From positions 1-8,838 of the forward strand of contig CAKSPN010000061.1 in the NCBI GenBank assembly GCA_934481375.1: a DNA stretch of 8,838 bases. The letters are read 5' to 3'. The position numbers and the translations under genes are program-made. Within the stretch, counting starts at the first letter, position 1. Each line of letters begins with the position of its first letter. Origin of the DNA: an uncultured Clostridia bacterium. GTDB taxonomy: Bacteria > Bacillota > Clostridia > UBA1381. The notes beneath the pieces are model-generated. The model saw only the letters and a list, made by a program, of their open reading frames with translations, was not told the origin of the DNA and ran no database searches. Below are positions 1 through 6,744 of the stretch, one piece after another.

Positions 1-732
1 GAATTATACTGGGATAAAGAGGATAATTTTTATTACGATATTGACTGCAATACGCACGATTTCTATAAAGTTAAAACGATTGCGTCATACTGGACGCTTA
101 CCTCGGAAACCGCAGCAAAAAATCAAGCCGAATACCTTGCTGATGAACTGAAAAATGAAAAAACACTCGGGGGAATTGTTCCTTTAGTATCTCTTTCAAG
201 AGATGACAGCGACTACGTTCCGAGCGGCGGTTATTGGCGCGGTTCTGTGTGGCTCCCGACGGCATATGTGGCTCTCAAAGGTCTTGATACATACGGATTG
301 CACGCAGACGCTCACGCATTGGCAGCTAAGCTGCTTAACCATATGTCCGAAACATACAAAGAGTTTTCTCCGCACACAATATGGGAATGTTACGATCCCG
401 AAAAGCCTATGCCCGCAACCCGCGGAAAAGTGCCCGGCAAATGGGTGCGTCCCGACTTCTGCGGCTGGTCGGCACTCGGACCGATTTCGGTTTATATTGA
501 ATTTGTATTGGGATTTCACTCAATTAATGCGTTTGAAAAAACGGTTAAATGGGCAAAACCCGATACCTTTAAGGGCAAAATCGGTATAAAAAATCTCCGT
601 TTCGGAAATGTCATAACCGATATTGTCGCCGACAAAAACATTTGCCATGTAACTTCAAATGAGGACTATACTCTTGAAATAAACGGAAACAAATACAAAA
701 TTAATTCAGGCGAAAATGAATTGATTTTATAA
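1..732 (+). CDS. GH63/MGH1-like glycoside hydrolase, C-terminal part (5' partial)
   Basis: The reading frame is open from the first base to TAA at 730-732, giving 243 residues, and it has no start in the window, so the N-terminal part lies upstream. It carries the hallmarks of an (alpha/alpha)6-barrel glycosidase of the GH63 / mannosylglycerate-hydrolase-like (MGH1) group: a GGYWRGSVWLP motif at about residues 76-86, a WECY motif at 128-131 whose Glu129 is the likely general base, and the C-terminal signature RPDFCGWSALGP. Residues from about 178 on are beta-rich and probably form a small closing domain. Such enzymes hydrolyse alpha-linked glucosyl, mannosyl or trehalose-type oligosaccharides; the substrate cannot be told from this fragment. 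It is followed directly by a terminator and is convergent with the next gene. A GH37 trehalase or GH15 relative is less likely. Confidence 0.8.
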   Translation, partial: ELYWDKEDNFYYDIDCNTHDFYKVKTIASYWTLTSETAAKNQAEYLADELKNEKTLGGIVPLVSLSRDDSDYVPSGGYWRGSVWLPTAYVALKGLDTYGLHADAHALAAKLLNHMSETYKEFSPHTIWECYDPEKPMPATRGKVPGKWVRPDFCGWSALGPISVYIEFVLGFHSINAFEKTVKWAKPDTFKGKIGIKNLRFGNVITDIVADKNICHVTSNEDYTLEINGNKYKINSGENELIL

Positions 733-737
733 AACGC

Positions 738-778
738 AAACCACGAGCCGCAGTATTTTACTGCGGCTTGTGGTTTTT
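738..778 (+). terminator. Rho-independent terminator after the glycosidase gene
   Basis: An inverted repeat starts 6 nt after the glycosidase stop. Arms 738-755 and 759-776 pair over about 18 bp (one G-U pair) around a TTT loop, and the downstream arm runs into TTTTT at 774-778. In the other direction the stem lies just beyond the stop of the convergent gene at 783, so it may also end that transcript, though the U-run on that side is weaker. Confidence 0.85.
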
Positions 779-782
779 ATAT

Positions 783-2423
783 TTACTCTATTGTAATTGT
801 TCTGCTGTCCCCGTCCCAAGTTACATTCAGATTAAAGCTTTCTGCAATAAATCTCAGCGGAACAAGTGTTCTGTCTCCGCTTATATACGGCGCTGAATTA
901 AGCAATTTTTCTTCGCCGTTTACATAGGCAATATTGTTTCCGACGGTCATTTTCACAAAATCATTGTCCTTTACAATGTCTATCTGCTGTGTATCTCCGT
1001 ACCACAAAACTTCAGCGAGAAGTGCTTCCGAAACAGCACGAACAGGCACAAGAGTGACATCATTATTAATTACGGGCGTTATATTGCCGTATTTTGAAAA
1101 ATCAATCCCGACACCGTTTACAAATACTTTAATGTCCCCGCTGTTTTGTCCGCAGACAGCCGAAACACTGTTTTGGGCAGATACATTATCCGAAACCTCC
1201 GTGTAGGATATAGGCTGAACAATATAACTGTGTGTACTTCCTTCCTCCAAACCGCTTATTGTTATTTGAGTTTCCTTTGTTGTGTTAAGCATTGCCGCAA
1301 GACCGCTTTGGGGGAAATATTCAAAAATCTGATATTCGTTTGCTCCGCTGACGCTCTGCCATGAAAGCGTTATGCTGTCCTTTGTGTCAGACACCACAGT
1401 AACAACGGGATTTTCGAGTGTTGCCAACCGTACACTCTGCTCCGGCTCAACTCCGCCAATTACTTTTATAACTCTGAAACCCACATCATCATAGCTTTCC
1501 GAGCCGTTTCTTGCTTCTTTGCGGTATTCCGTTCTGCAATCTGTTCTGTCGCTCTTCCATGAGCCGCCTTTTACGCCATACATATTTTCTCCGTCTCTGA
1601 CGGTTGAAGTCCACTCCCAGACATTGCCCCAGAAATCAATCGCCCCGTGCGCTCCACTCATGACGTCCGCATATTCGTAAACCGACGTTATTCCGTCATT
1701 TACTCCGCAATTGAAATCCGCATCTTTGGGCATATGTCCCGCCGCCAGCTCCCATTCGCTTTCGCTTGGCAGGCGATACGTGTTTGTGCCGTCATTTTCT
1801 GTAAGCCAAGCACAGTATTCTTCGGCATCATCTATTGAAACGAAATTTACAGGATAATTTTCTTCACCGTCGGCATATGTTCCGTTTATCCAATCAGACG
1901 GCGCATCTTTTCCCGTTGCTTTAATAAATTCGGCATATTCGGCATTTATAACCTGTGTGCGTTTTACATATATGCTCTCTCCCGCACCCATAACAGGTAT
2001 ATAGTCATATTGCTCCGCATCGGCAATCCGCCACTTGAGCAGTCTTGTATCCGTAAAACGTAGCATACTGCTGTTTATGCGGTTCCAATACGTTTTATAC
2101 ATATCCTGCACAATTTCCTCCATCTCAGCAACAATGGCTTCCCCTCCCGGCTTTCCGTCGGTTTCTGATTTTAATTCGGTCAGTTTCTGTTCTTTCTTAG
2201 CAAGAACGGCATTATAATTTTCTATAACTTTTTCCCTGAGGTTTAAATAATTTTCTTCGTTTGGCTCTTTTTGATACAAAGAAATAAGCTGTTTTGTTTC
2301 TTCTGTAAGCTCCGGTTCCTTTTCGATAAAATCACTGTTTGCGTACATATTTGCCGCAAAAACAGTATTTGACAAGATGCACATTACAGCAATCAAAGCT
2401 AAAATTATTTTTGATGTTTTCAT
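783..2423 (-). CDS. Exported FGE-sulfatase-fold / fibronectin III / Cu-amine-oxidase-N-like stalk protein
   Basis: A 546-residue secreted multidomain protein. Two ATGs lie close together (2429 and 2423). The AGAGGG at 2431-2436 is 1 nt from the first and 7 nt from the second, so 2423 is preferred. Counting from the first ATG: signal peptide 1-25 ending VFA|A; a charged helical region 35-140; a formylglycine-generating-enzyme (SUMF1/C-type-lectin-like) domain 141-323 with RLPSESEWELAA, the WGNVWEW motif and a closing VGFRV; a fibronectin III domain about 338-425; and a copper-amine-oxidase-N-like stalk module 432-548 with two similar halves (VTLVPVRAVSE and RTLVPLRFIAE). The active-site cysteine pair of true FGEs is incomplete: in GGSWKSDRTDC the second Cys is kept but the first position is Ser. 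It is therefore more likely a binding or structural protein at the cell envelope than an FGE. No sulfatase gene is nearby. The ligand is unknown. Confidence 0.85.
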   Translation of the reverse strand: MKTSKIILALIAVMCILSNTVFAANMYANSDFIEKEPELTEETKQLISLYQKEPNEENYLNLREKVIENYNAVLAKKEQKLTELKSETDGKPGGEAIVAEMEEIVQDMYKTYWNRINSSMLRFTDTRLLKWRIADAEQYDYIPVMGAGESIYVKRTQVINAEYAEFIKATGKDAPSDWINGTYADGEENYPVNFVSIDDAEEYCAWLTENDGTNTYRLPSESEWELAAGHMPKDADFNCGVNDGITSVYEYADVMSGAHGAIDFWGNVWEWTSTVRDGENMYGVKGGSWKSDRTDCRTEYRKEARNGSESYDDVGFRVIKVIGGVEPEQSVRLATLENPVVTVVSDTKDSITLSWQSVSGANEYQIFEYFPQSGLAAMLNTTKETQITISGLEEGSTHSYIVQPISYTEVSDNVSAQNSVSAVCGQNSGDIKVFVNGVGIDFSKYGNITPVINNDVTLVPVRAVSEALLAEVLWYGDTQQIDIVKDNDFVKMTVGNNIAYVNGEEKLLNSAPYISGDRTLVPLRFIAESFNLNVTWDGDSRTITIE

Positions 2424-2455
2424 AAACATACCCTCTTTCTTTTTTAACTAATCAG

Positions 2456-2461
2456 ATTATA
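2456..2461 (-). promoter_or_regulatory. -10 box of the FGE-like gene promoter
   Basis: The minus strand reads a perfect TATAAT here, 32 nt upstream of the start at 2423 and just downstream of the terminator at 2486-2516. No good -35 is seen at 16-18 bp spacing (the sequence is T-rich), so the promoter is plausible but incomplete. It implies that this gene is transcribed separately from the ktr operon. Confidence 0.5.
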
Positions 2462-2485
2462 CACCAAAAAAATTAAACAATCATT

Positions 2486-2516
2486 AAAAAAACAATCTTT
2501 TGCTCAAAGATTGTTT
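2486..2516 (-). terminator. Terminator of the ktrB-ktrA-GH3 operon
   Basis: On the minus strand an 11-bp perfect stem (arms 2506-2516 and 2490-2500, AAACAATCTTT / AAAGATTGTTT) with a 5-nt loop is followed by seven T (2492-2486). It lies about 100 nt after the GH3 stop and upstream of the next promoter. Confidence 0.75.
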
Positions 2517-2524
2517 CAGACTGC

Positions 2525-2622
2525 AGACAAACCGTTTAAGGTTTGTCTACTTTGTTATTGGGAGTTTGAGGTGCTAACCTCAAGTTTAAATCATTTCTGA
2601 CGACAGGCTCTTTAATGATTTA
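2525..2622 (-). repeat. Three further tandem hairpins in the GH3 3' region
   Basis: Three separate inverted repeats lie between the GH3 stop codon and the terminator. 2525-2533/2540-2548 is AGACAAACC / GGTTTGTCT, 9 bp with a 6-nt loop. 2566-2572/2577-2583 is TTGAGGT / ACCTCAA, 7 bp with a 4-nt loop. 2587-2595/2614-2622 is TAAATCATT / AATGATTTA, 9 bp with an 18-nt loop, and includes the GH3 stop codon. None but the distal terminator has a U-run. They could protect the 3' end or form a structured RNA; no known family is recognised. Confidence 0.6.
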
Positions 2623-3807
2623 CCCCAACATACCTTTTTTCATTTTAAGCGTCAGAATTTTTCTTACGCTTTTTTCTAGCCGTTCTCGCGGTATACTGCC
2701 GTTTTCCACCGCATTCATCAATGCGGCATGGGTTTTTTCCAAATCCAACGGCATCAAAATCATATCCGCTCCGGCTTTTACCGCCTTAACAACCGCTTCT
2801 TCCACGGTAAACTCTTTTGTAATCGCCCCCATACTGAACGAATCGGTTATCGCAATGCCCGTATATCCAAGCTCATTAAAAAGCATATCGGTAATTACCT
2901 CTTTTGAAAGTGACGACGGGACTTTTTCCTCTGTTGCGTTTACAAGCGTCATATGCGAAACCATAACAAAATCCGCTCCGGCGTCTATGCCCGCCTTAAA
3001 CGGCAAAAACTCCTCCGCACGCAATTCATCGGCAGTTCTTTTTACCTCCGAATATCCCGTGTGCGAGTCGGTATATGTAGCTCCGTGACCTGGGAAATGC
3101 TTAAGCGCCGACGACACTCCGTTATCCTGCAAGCCTTTCACGACATTTTCAACCATAACCGAAACCATTTTGGTGTCTGTGCCGAACGAGCGGTTTCCTA
3201 TCTCCTTATTATCGGGATTGATTAAAACGTCCGCATCGGGTGCAAAATCCACATTAAAACCGAGCCTTGCAAGGTCTTGTCCGAGCGTTTGCCCCACAGC
3301 ATACGCCTTTTTCGGATCACCCGTTTCACCGATTTTTTTCATCGGCGGCTGTTTGGTCACTCCCATAGACGGATTGTTGCCGAGCCGTGCAACCTTTCCG
3401 CCCTCCTCGTCAACTCCGATAAACAGCGGTATTTTTGAATATTCCTGCGTATTTTTAATCATCTCCGCCGTTTGTTCCCTGTCTCTGAAATTCTTTGCAA
3501 AATATACAATTCCGCCCACAGGGTATTTTTCCAAAGCGGCTTTTGTCGCCTCCCCTGCTCTTATTGCCGTATCCACGCCCGTAATCAATTCGGGAGTTAC
3601 AAACATCATCTGATAAACCAGATCGCTAACGGACATAACCTCAAGCGAAATTTCGTTTTGTTCAACATCAACAGTTGCCTGCGGCAATGCCGACGGAGTG
3701 CCGTCTGCAATATCCGCACCTTTGTACATATTATAGCCGAACATTATTGCCGCCGCAAGCGCCGCAACTCCCGTAATCCCCCATATAACTCCTGTTTTTA
3801 CCGACAT
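2620..3807 (-). CDS. nagZ: GH3 beta-N-acetylhexosaminidase (NagZ type), membrane-anchored or secreted
   Basis: A 395-residue family 3 glycoside hydrolase that removes terminal beta-N-acetylglucosamine, typically from muropeptides in cell-wall recycling. Residues 5-25 form a hydrophobic signal peptide or anchor, and about 30-55 a linker. The TIM barrel starts near 60. Key motifs are GVDEEGG (131-137), NVDFAPDADV (185-194), KHFPGHG (236-242) followed by TDSH with the catalytic Asp247-His249 dyad known from B. subtilis NagZ, and ITDSFSMGAI (320-329), where Asp322 is the nucleophile. The protein is short, about the one-domain size, and lacks the extra C-terminal domain of the larger Bacillus enzyme. 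The start is supported by a strong AAGGGGGAAGG that overlaps the ktrA stop; the gap to ktrA is 11 nt, so it is the third gene of the ktr operon. A wall-recycling role outside the membrane is inferred from the N-terminus. Confidence 0.92.
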   Translation of the reverse strand: MSVKTGVIWGITGVAALAAAIMFGYNMYKGADIADGTPSALPQATVDVEQNEISLEVMSVSDLVYQMMFVTPELITGVDTAIRAGEATKAALEKYPVGGIVYFAKNFRDREQTAEMIKNTQEYSKIPLFIGVDEEGGKVARLGNNPSMGVTKQPPMKKIGETGDPKKAYAVGQTLGQDLARLGFNVDFAPDADVLINPDNKEIGNRSFGTDTKMVSVMVENVVKGLQDNGVSSALKHFPGHGATYTDSHTGYSEVKRTADELRAEEFLPFKAGIDAGADFVMVSHMTLVNATEEKVPSSLSKEVITDMLFNELGYTGIAITDSFSMGAITKEFTVEEAVVKAVKAGADMILMPLDLEKTHAALMNAVENGSIPRERLEKSVRKILTLKMKKGMLG

Positions 3808-3818
3808 AGCCTTCCCCC

Positions 3819-4496
3819 TTAATCATTTTTTTCTATCCACTCCGACAGCTTCAGCATACCGCCCTTTCCTCCCGAAAGAAACAGCACATCGCCCTTTCTG
3901 AACACATAATCGGGCTTTATATTTTCGATTACCGAGCCGTTGTTTTCAACGGCGATTATATTAAGGTCAAACTTTGACCGAAAATCCATTTCCACAACCG
4001 TTTTTCCGACTGCGCAATCGGGAATTAAAAGCTTGGATATGTTTATCTTCTCGCTTAACTGCATAGAGTCAAGCACTCTTGAATTTTCCAGACGGCTCGC
4101 AAGCCTTACCGCCATATCACGCTCCGGATACACTACCTCCGCGCCGAGCTTTTTGAGTATTTCGCCATGCTCGGCACTGTTCGCTTTTGCAACAACCTTA
4201 GGAATACCCATATCAACCAGATCAAGTGTGGTAAGTATAGATGTATCTATATGCTCGCCTATGCACACCGCAACAACATCACAGTTTTGTATGCCCGTTT
4301 CCGAAAGCGATTTTCTGTCAAGAGAGCGCACAACAAAAGCATTTTCCGTGTATTCACGCATCTCTCTTACCTTTTCCTCTTCTTTATCAATAATCAGAAG
4401 CTCCGCCCCCGACTGCGCAAGTTCAAGCGCCAGTGCCGAGCCGAAACGTCCCAGTCCTATAATTCCGTACGTAGTTTTTTCAGATTTATTTTTCAT
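3819..4496 (-). CDS. ktrA: KtrA/TrkA-type potassium-channel regulatory (RCK) subunit
   Basis: A 225-residue cytoplasmic gating subunit of a Ktr potassium uptake system. The frame is open further upstream, but ATG 4496 is the true start: AAAGGG lies 6 nt before it and the RCK fold begins just after, while the longer version would overlap ktrB. The RCK_N Rossmann domain (about 8-140) has the dinucleotide-binding GLGRFG (14-19), an acidic residue ending strand 2 (Asp37) and VVYPERDMA (121-129). RCK_C (TrkA_C) fills about 145-222. In this family an octameric ring binds ATP/ADP, and often cyclic-di-AMP at RCK_C, to gate KtrB. The length fits KtrA (about 220 aa), not the two-repeat TrkA (about 450). 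It starts 20 nt after the ktrB stop. Confidence 0.92.
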   Translation of the reverse strand: MKNKSEKTTYGIIGLGRFGSALALELAQSGAELLIIDKEEEKVREMREYTENAFVVRSLDRKSLSETGIQNCDVVAVCIGEHIDTSILTTLDLVDMGIPKVVAKANSAEHGEILKKLGAEVVYPERDMAVRLASRLENSRVLDSMQLSEKINISKLLIPDCAVGKTVVEMDFRSKFDLNIIAVENNGSVIENIKPDYVFRKGDVLFLSGGKGGMLKLSEWIEKND

Positions 4497-4516
4497 AATA
4501 TACCCTTTCCCATATT

Positions 4517-5815
4517 TTATCCTATAGATATATTTCCCTCGGGATAGCTCACACGTTCGCCTTTTGAGAAATGCCACAGCGTCGCTATGGTGAGCGGTCC
4601 GAGTCTGCCGATATACATAATTATTATCGACAGTATTTTGCTTGATACGCCCAGCTGCGGAGTAATCCCCGTAGACAATCCTACCGTTCCGTAGGCGCTC
4701 GTAACCTCAAACATTATGTCCTCAAGCGAGATATTCGGTTCAAACAGGCACATAAGATATGTTCCCATAATTACAACAACCAATCCCATAAGCGCTATCG
4801 TTGCCGCCTTTCGGAAAGCTTCTTTGGGGACGGAATAATGAAACGCTTTCTCGGAGTGGTTGGTTGCCGCCGATTTTATCCCTTGCAGCAACACAAAAAA
4901 TGTGCTTGTCTTAATACCGCCTCCCGTTGAGCCGGGCGACGCTCCGATAAACATAAGGAACATCAGTACTATCAGTCCCGATTTGGAAAATGTTCCGAGC
5001 GGATATGTCGAAAAGCCTGCCGTTCTCGCCGATACGCTGTGGAAAAACGCACCGAGCCACGTCACGTTTTCCGTCAGTTTAATAAGCACCGTTCCGACCG
5101 CTATAAGTACAAAGCTGACCGAAAGCACAACTCTTGAATGCATCGAAAGCTTTTTCCACCTGAATTTTTTAACTCTCAGCTCACGTATTACCAAAAAGCC
5201 TATTCCGCCGAAAAATATCAACACGCACGTAACTGCGTTAAGCAATACGCTGTTACGGTACGGTATAAGGTTTTGATAATTTCCCAATATATCAAAGCCG
5301 GAATTGTTGAATGCCGCTATTGAATGGAACAGGCTTATCCCAACCGCCTCAAGCGGAGGATAATCACGCACAAACACAAAAAAGCTTAAAACCGCACCGG
5401 ATATTTCAAAAAGCGCCGTCACGGCAAATACACGCCGTATGAGCTTTACCAAGCCTTTTCCCGTGTCTGTGTTCATCGCTTCACGTATAATAAGTCTGCC
5501 TTTTATATTGACCTTTTTGCCCACTGCGATTATTATTCCCGCGCCTATTGTTGTTACGCCGAGTCCGCCTATCTGTATAAGCATAGCCAAAAAGAACCGT
5601 CCGAGCGGTGTAAACGTATCGGCGGCGTCAACCGCAATAAGTCCGGTTACGCACACTGCGCTTGTGGAGGTGTACAGTGCGTCGATATACCTTATCGTTA
5701 CTCCGTCACGCACGCTCACAGGCAGCATCAGAAGTACTGAGCCGAGCAATATCAAAAATGCAAATCCCGAAGCGATTATCCTTGCCGGCGATTGTTTTTT
5801 TATTAATCCGATCAT
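4517..5815 (-). CDS. ktrB: KtrB/TrkH-type potassium transporter membrane subunit
   Basis: A 432-residue integral membrane K+ translocating subunit (SKT superfamily). All four selectivity-filter loops can be seen: TSAVCVTGL (51-59), FNNSGFD (169-175), SARTAGFST (262-270) and SAYGTVGLS (373-381), each with its filter Gly. The GGGIKTST stretch (298-305) marks the flexible intramembrane gating region of repeat D3, and IGRLGPLTI (402-410) is the conserved C-terminal motif. Eight membrane helices with four re-entrant loops are expected. The length fits KtrB (about 440 aa), not TrkH (about 480). The start at 5815 is preceded by AGAGGG and GGGAAG a few nt upstream. It is the first gene of the operon ktrB-ktrA-GH3, with the promoter at 5857-5885. 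Confidence 0.93.
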   Translation of the reverse strand: MIGLIKKQSPARIIASGFAFLILLGSVLLMLPVSVRDGVTIRYIDALYTSTSAVCVTGLIAVDAADTFTPLGRFFLAMLIQIGGLGVTTIGAGIIIAVGKKVNIKGRLIIREAMNTDTGKGLVKLIRRVFAVTALFEISGAVLSFFVFVRDYPPLEAVGISLFHSIAAFNNSGFDILGNYQNLIPYRNSVLLNAVTCVLIFFGGIGFLVIRELRVKKFRWKKLSMHSRVVLSVSFVLIAVGTVLIKLTENVTWLGAFFHSVSARTAGFSTYPLGTFSKSGLIVLMFLMFIGASPGSTGGGIKTSTFFVLLQGIKSAATNHSEKAFHYSVPKEAFRKAATIALMGLVVVIMGTYLMCLFEPNISLEDIMFEVTSAYGTVGLSTGITPQLGVSSKILSIIIMYIGRLGPLTIATLWHFSKGERVSYPEGNISIG

Positions 5816-5856
5816 TTCTTCCCTCTTACTGTTTACAAACTGTATCTTATGTTTTC

Positions 5857-5885
5857 ATAATAACACTTTACCCCAAAATATGCAA
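5857..5885 (-). promoter_or_regulatory. SigA-type promoter for ktrB
   Basis: On the minus strand TTGCAT (5885-5880), a 17-bp spacer and TATTAT (5862-5857) make a good vegetative promoter. The predicted transcript starts near 5850, giving a leader of about 35 nt before the ktrB ATG. That is too short for a c-di-AMP (ydaO-type) riboswitch, and none is seen. Confidence 0.6.
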
Positions 5886-5922
5886 TACTATAAAAGAAAA
5901 TTGCCGTATAAAAATTTTAATG

Positions 5923-5959
5923 ATTAACATAATATCGGCATTTTTCATATTATGTTAAT
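5923..5959. promoter_or_regulatory. Perfect 13-bp palindrome in the ktrB/cotJ divergent region (possible operator or cotJ promoter)
   Basis: Arms ATTAACATAATAT (5923-5935) and ATATTATGTTAAT (5947-5959) are perfectly complementary around an 11-nt centre. It lies between divergent genes, so a terminator role makes no sense. Each strand reads TTAACA, 18 bp, TATTAT, so it could be a symmetric bidirectional promoter; on the + strand CATATTAT (5946-5953) also resembles a SigE -10 (CATAcaaT). The cotJ operon is SigE-dependent in B. subtilis. A dimeric regulator site is equally possible. Confidence 0.5.
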
Positions 5960-5976
5960 GCGGATACACTTCCGCA
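5959..5976 (+). repeat. Hairpin at the predicted 5' end of the cotJ mRNA
   Basis: TGCGGA (5959-5964) and TCCGCA (5971-5976) form a 6-bp stem with a 6-nt loop, right where a transcript from the palindrome promoter would begin. It is probably a 5' mRNA stabiliser. The cotJA ribosome site AAGGAG follows at 5988-5993. Confidence 0.4.
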
Positions 5977-6000
5977 CTAATTAATGAAAGGAGCAAAATA

Positions 6001-6195
6001 ATGAGTGAAAATAATACTTGTCCGTACAATCCCTGCGGCTGTGTGGGATACGGATACGTACCGGAGCAGGAATTCCGCACCGCATATGACGTATGCACGG
6101 CGCTTGAGCAAGGCTCGATTTTTCCCGAGCTTAACCTGAACATCTCCGAGTACGGAAAAATTTGCAAGCATAACGGAGGGGACTGCGATGAATGA
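6001..6195 (+). CDS. cotJA: Spore coat-associated protein CotJA
   Basis: A 64-residue protein of the CotJA family, encoded by the first gene of the mother-cell cotJ operon, whose products associate with the inner spore coat. Visible family features are a Cys/Pro-rich start (CPYNPCGCVGYGYVPEQEF, residues 7-25), the short helix with TALEQGSIFPEL, where the AL..G..FPEL motif is characteristic, and no signal peptide. The Cys-rich tail (CKHNGGDC) varies between species. The start is set by AAGGAG 7 nt upstream. Its last 8 bases overlap cotJB, as expected for translational coupling. Expression late in the mother cell is inferred from the B. subtilis operon and from a SigE-like -10 upstream. Confidence 0.88.
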   Translation: MSENNTCPYNPCGCVGYGYVPEQEFRTAYDVCTALEQGSIFPELNLNISEYGKICKHNGGDCDE

Positions 6196-6442
6196 GTGTT
6201 GTCTTATGAAAAAGCTGCAAAGCTATAACTTTGCGGCTTACGATATGCTTTTGTATCTTGATACGCACCCGAAAGACAGAAAAGCCATGGAGATGTTCCG
6301 CGACCTGGTGAAAAAGGCAAAGGCGCTCCGTGAGGAATATGAAAAGGAATACGGACCTCTTACGCCGTTTTCTTCGGCTAATCTTGATAAATTCGCATGG
6401 CTCGAAGGTCCGTGGCCATGGCAGAAGGAGGCGAACAGATAA
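6188..6442 (+). CDS. cotJB: Spore coat protein CotJB
   Basis: An 84-residue protein of the CotJB family, a spore-coat partner of CotJA and CotJC. It is soluble and mostly helical. The diagnostic features are the YLDTHPKDRKAMEMF segment (about 23-37) and the conserved C-terminal YEKEYGPLTP ... WLEGPWPWQKE. The start at 6188 has GGAGGG 6-7 nt upstream and overlaps the cotJA stop; a second in-frame Met at residue 7 has no better ribosome site. The stop TAA shares its last A with the ATG of cotJC (TAATG), the usual tight cotJB-cotJC coupling. It is complete, so the damage to the operon is confined to cotJC. Confidence 0.9.
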   Translation: MNECCLMKKLQSYNFAAYDMLLYLDTHPKDRKAMEMFRDLVKKAKALREEYEKEYGPLTPFSSANLDKFAWLEGPWPWQKEANR

Positions 6443-6744
6443 TGTTTTCTTATAACAAAATCCTGGAATATCCCATAAATATAAAAAATCCAAACTCACG
6501 CCTTGCTGTAATAGTTGCAACACAGTACGGCGGGCCGAGCATTTGCCGTTTGAGTGCGCTTTTATCTCCAAAACACGCATCTGAGCGTCTTACCGTCATC
6601 ACCGCCCTTAACGATTTCCTTGAAAATTGTTCTTGCAGCCTTGTTTTTTTCGACATTGCCCACGGTGTCGTCCTGCAAAATATCCGTCAATCTGCGAAGT
6701 TCTGTTTTTTGGATTTTTTCCTCGGGCATTTTTTCTTTGCTTAA
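6442..6744 (+). CDS. cotJC: 5' portion of cotJC, interrupted by a recombinase element after about codon 32
   Basis: The third cotJ gene starts with ATG overlapping the cotJB stop and with AAGGAGG 10 nt upstream. Residues 1-32 match the start of CotJC, a manganese-catalase-like (ferritin-fold) coat protein: MFSYNKILEYPINIKNP, then LAVIVATQYGGP at 21-32. In the family QYGGP is followed by a DGEL-type stretch and a four-helix bundle with the metal ligands, about 190 residues in all. Here homology stops near 6538, and the frame runs on only as antisense of the recombinase gene to a chance stop at 6742-6744, so about 100 codons are open but only 32 are cotJC. The frame shows no decay. The rest of cotJC is absent from the window and should lie past 8838. 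This is either a split gene restored by excision during sporulation or a permanent disruption; the recombinase next door and the clean break favour the first. Confidence 0.8.
   Translation: MFSYNKILEYPINIKNPNSRLAVIVATQYGGPSICRLSALLSPKHASERLTVITALNDFLENCSCSLVFFDIAHGVVLQNIRQSAKFCFLDFFLGHFFFA
6527..6549. other. Predicted attL-type junction of the element within cotJC
   Basis: The junction is bounded on the left by the last recognisable cotJC codons (GGC GGG CCG, 6529-6537) and on the right by the recombinase stop at 6562. ACGGC (6527-6531) and GCCGT (6545-6549) form an inverted repeat centred near 6538, as might suit recombinase half-sites. The exact crossover bases need the far junction, where a short core should be repeated before the remaining cotJC. 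Confidence 0.5.

Noticed and set aside
203..589. 128-codon + strand ORF in the first gene
   Set aside because: It is a different frame of the glycosidase-like gene, whose motifs are all in frame 1.
783..2423. Functional sulfatase-activating enzyme (FGE)
   Set aside because: The first active-site cysteine is replaced by Ser and no sulfatase gene is present in the window.
4497..4577. N-terminal extension of KtrA to a Met at 4577
   Set aside because: The extra 27 codons overlap ktrB and do not resemble KtrA; ATG 4496 has the ribosome site and the normal family start.
6131..6580. 149-codon minus-strand ORF across cotJB and the start of cotJC
   Set aside because: It is antisense to convincing CotJB and CotJC coding sequence and its translation has no family features.
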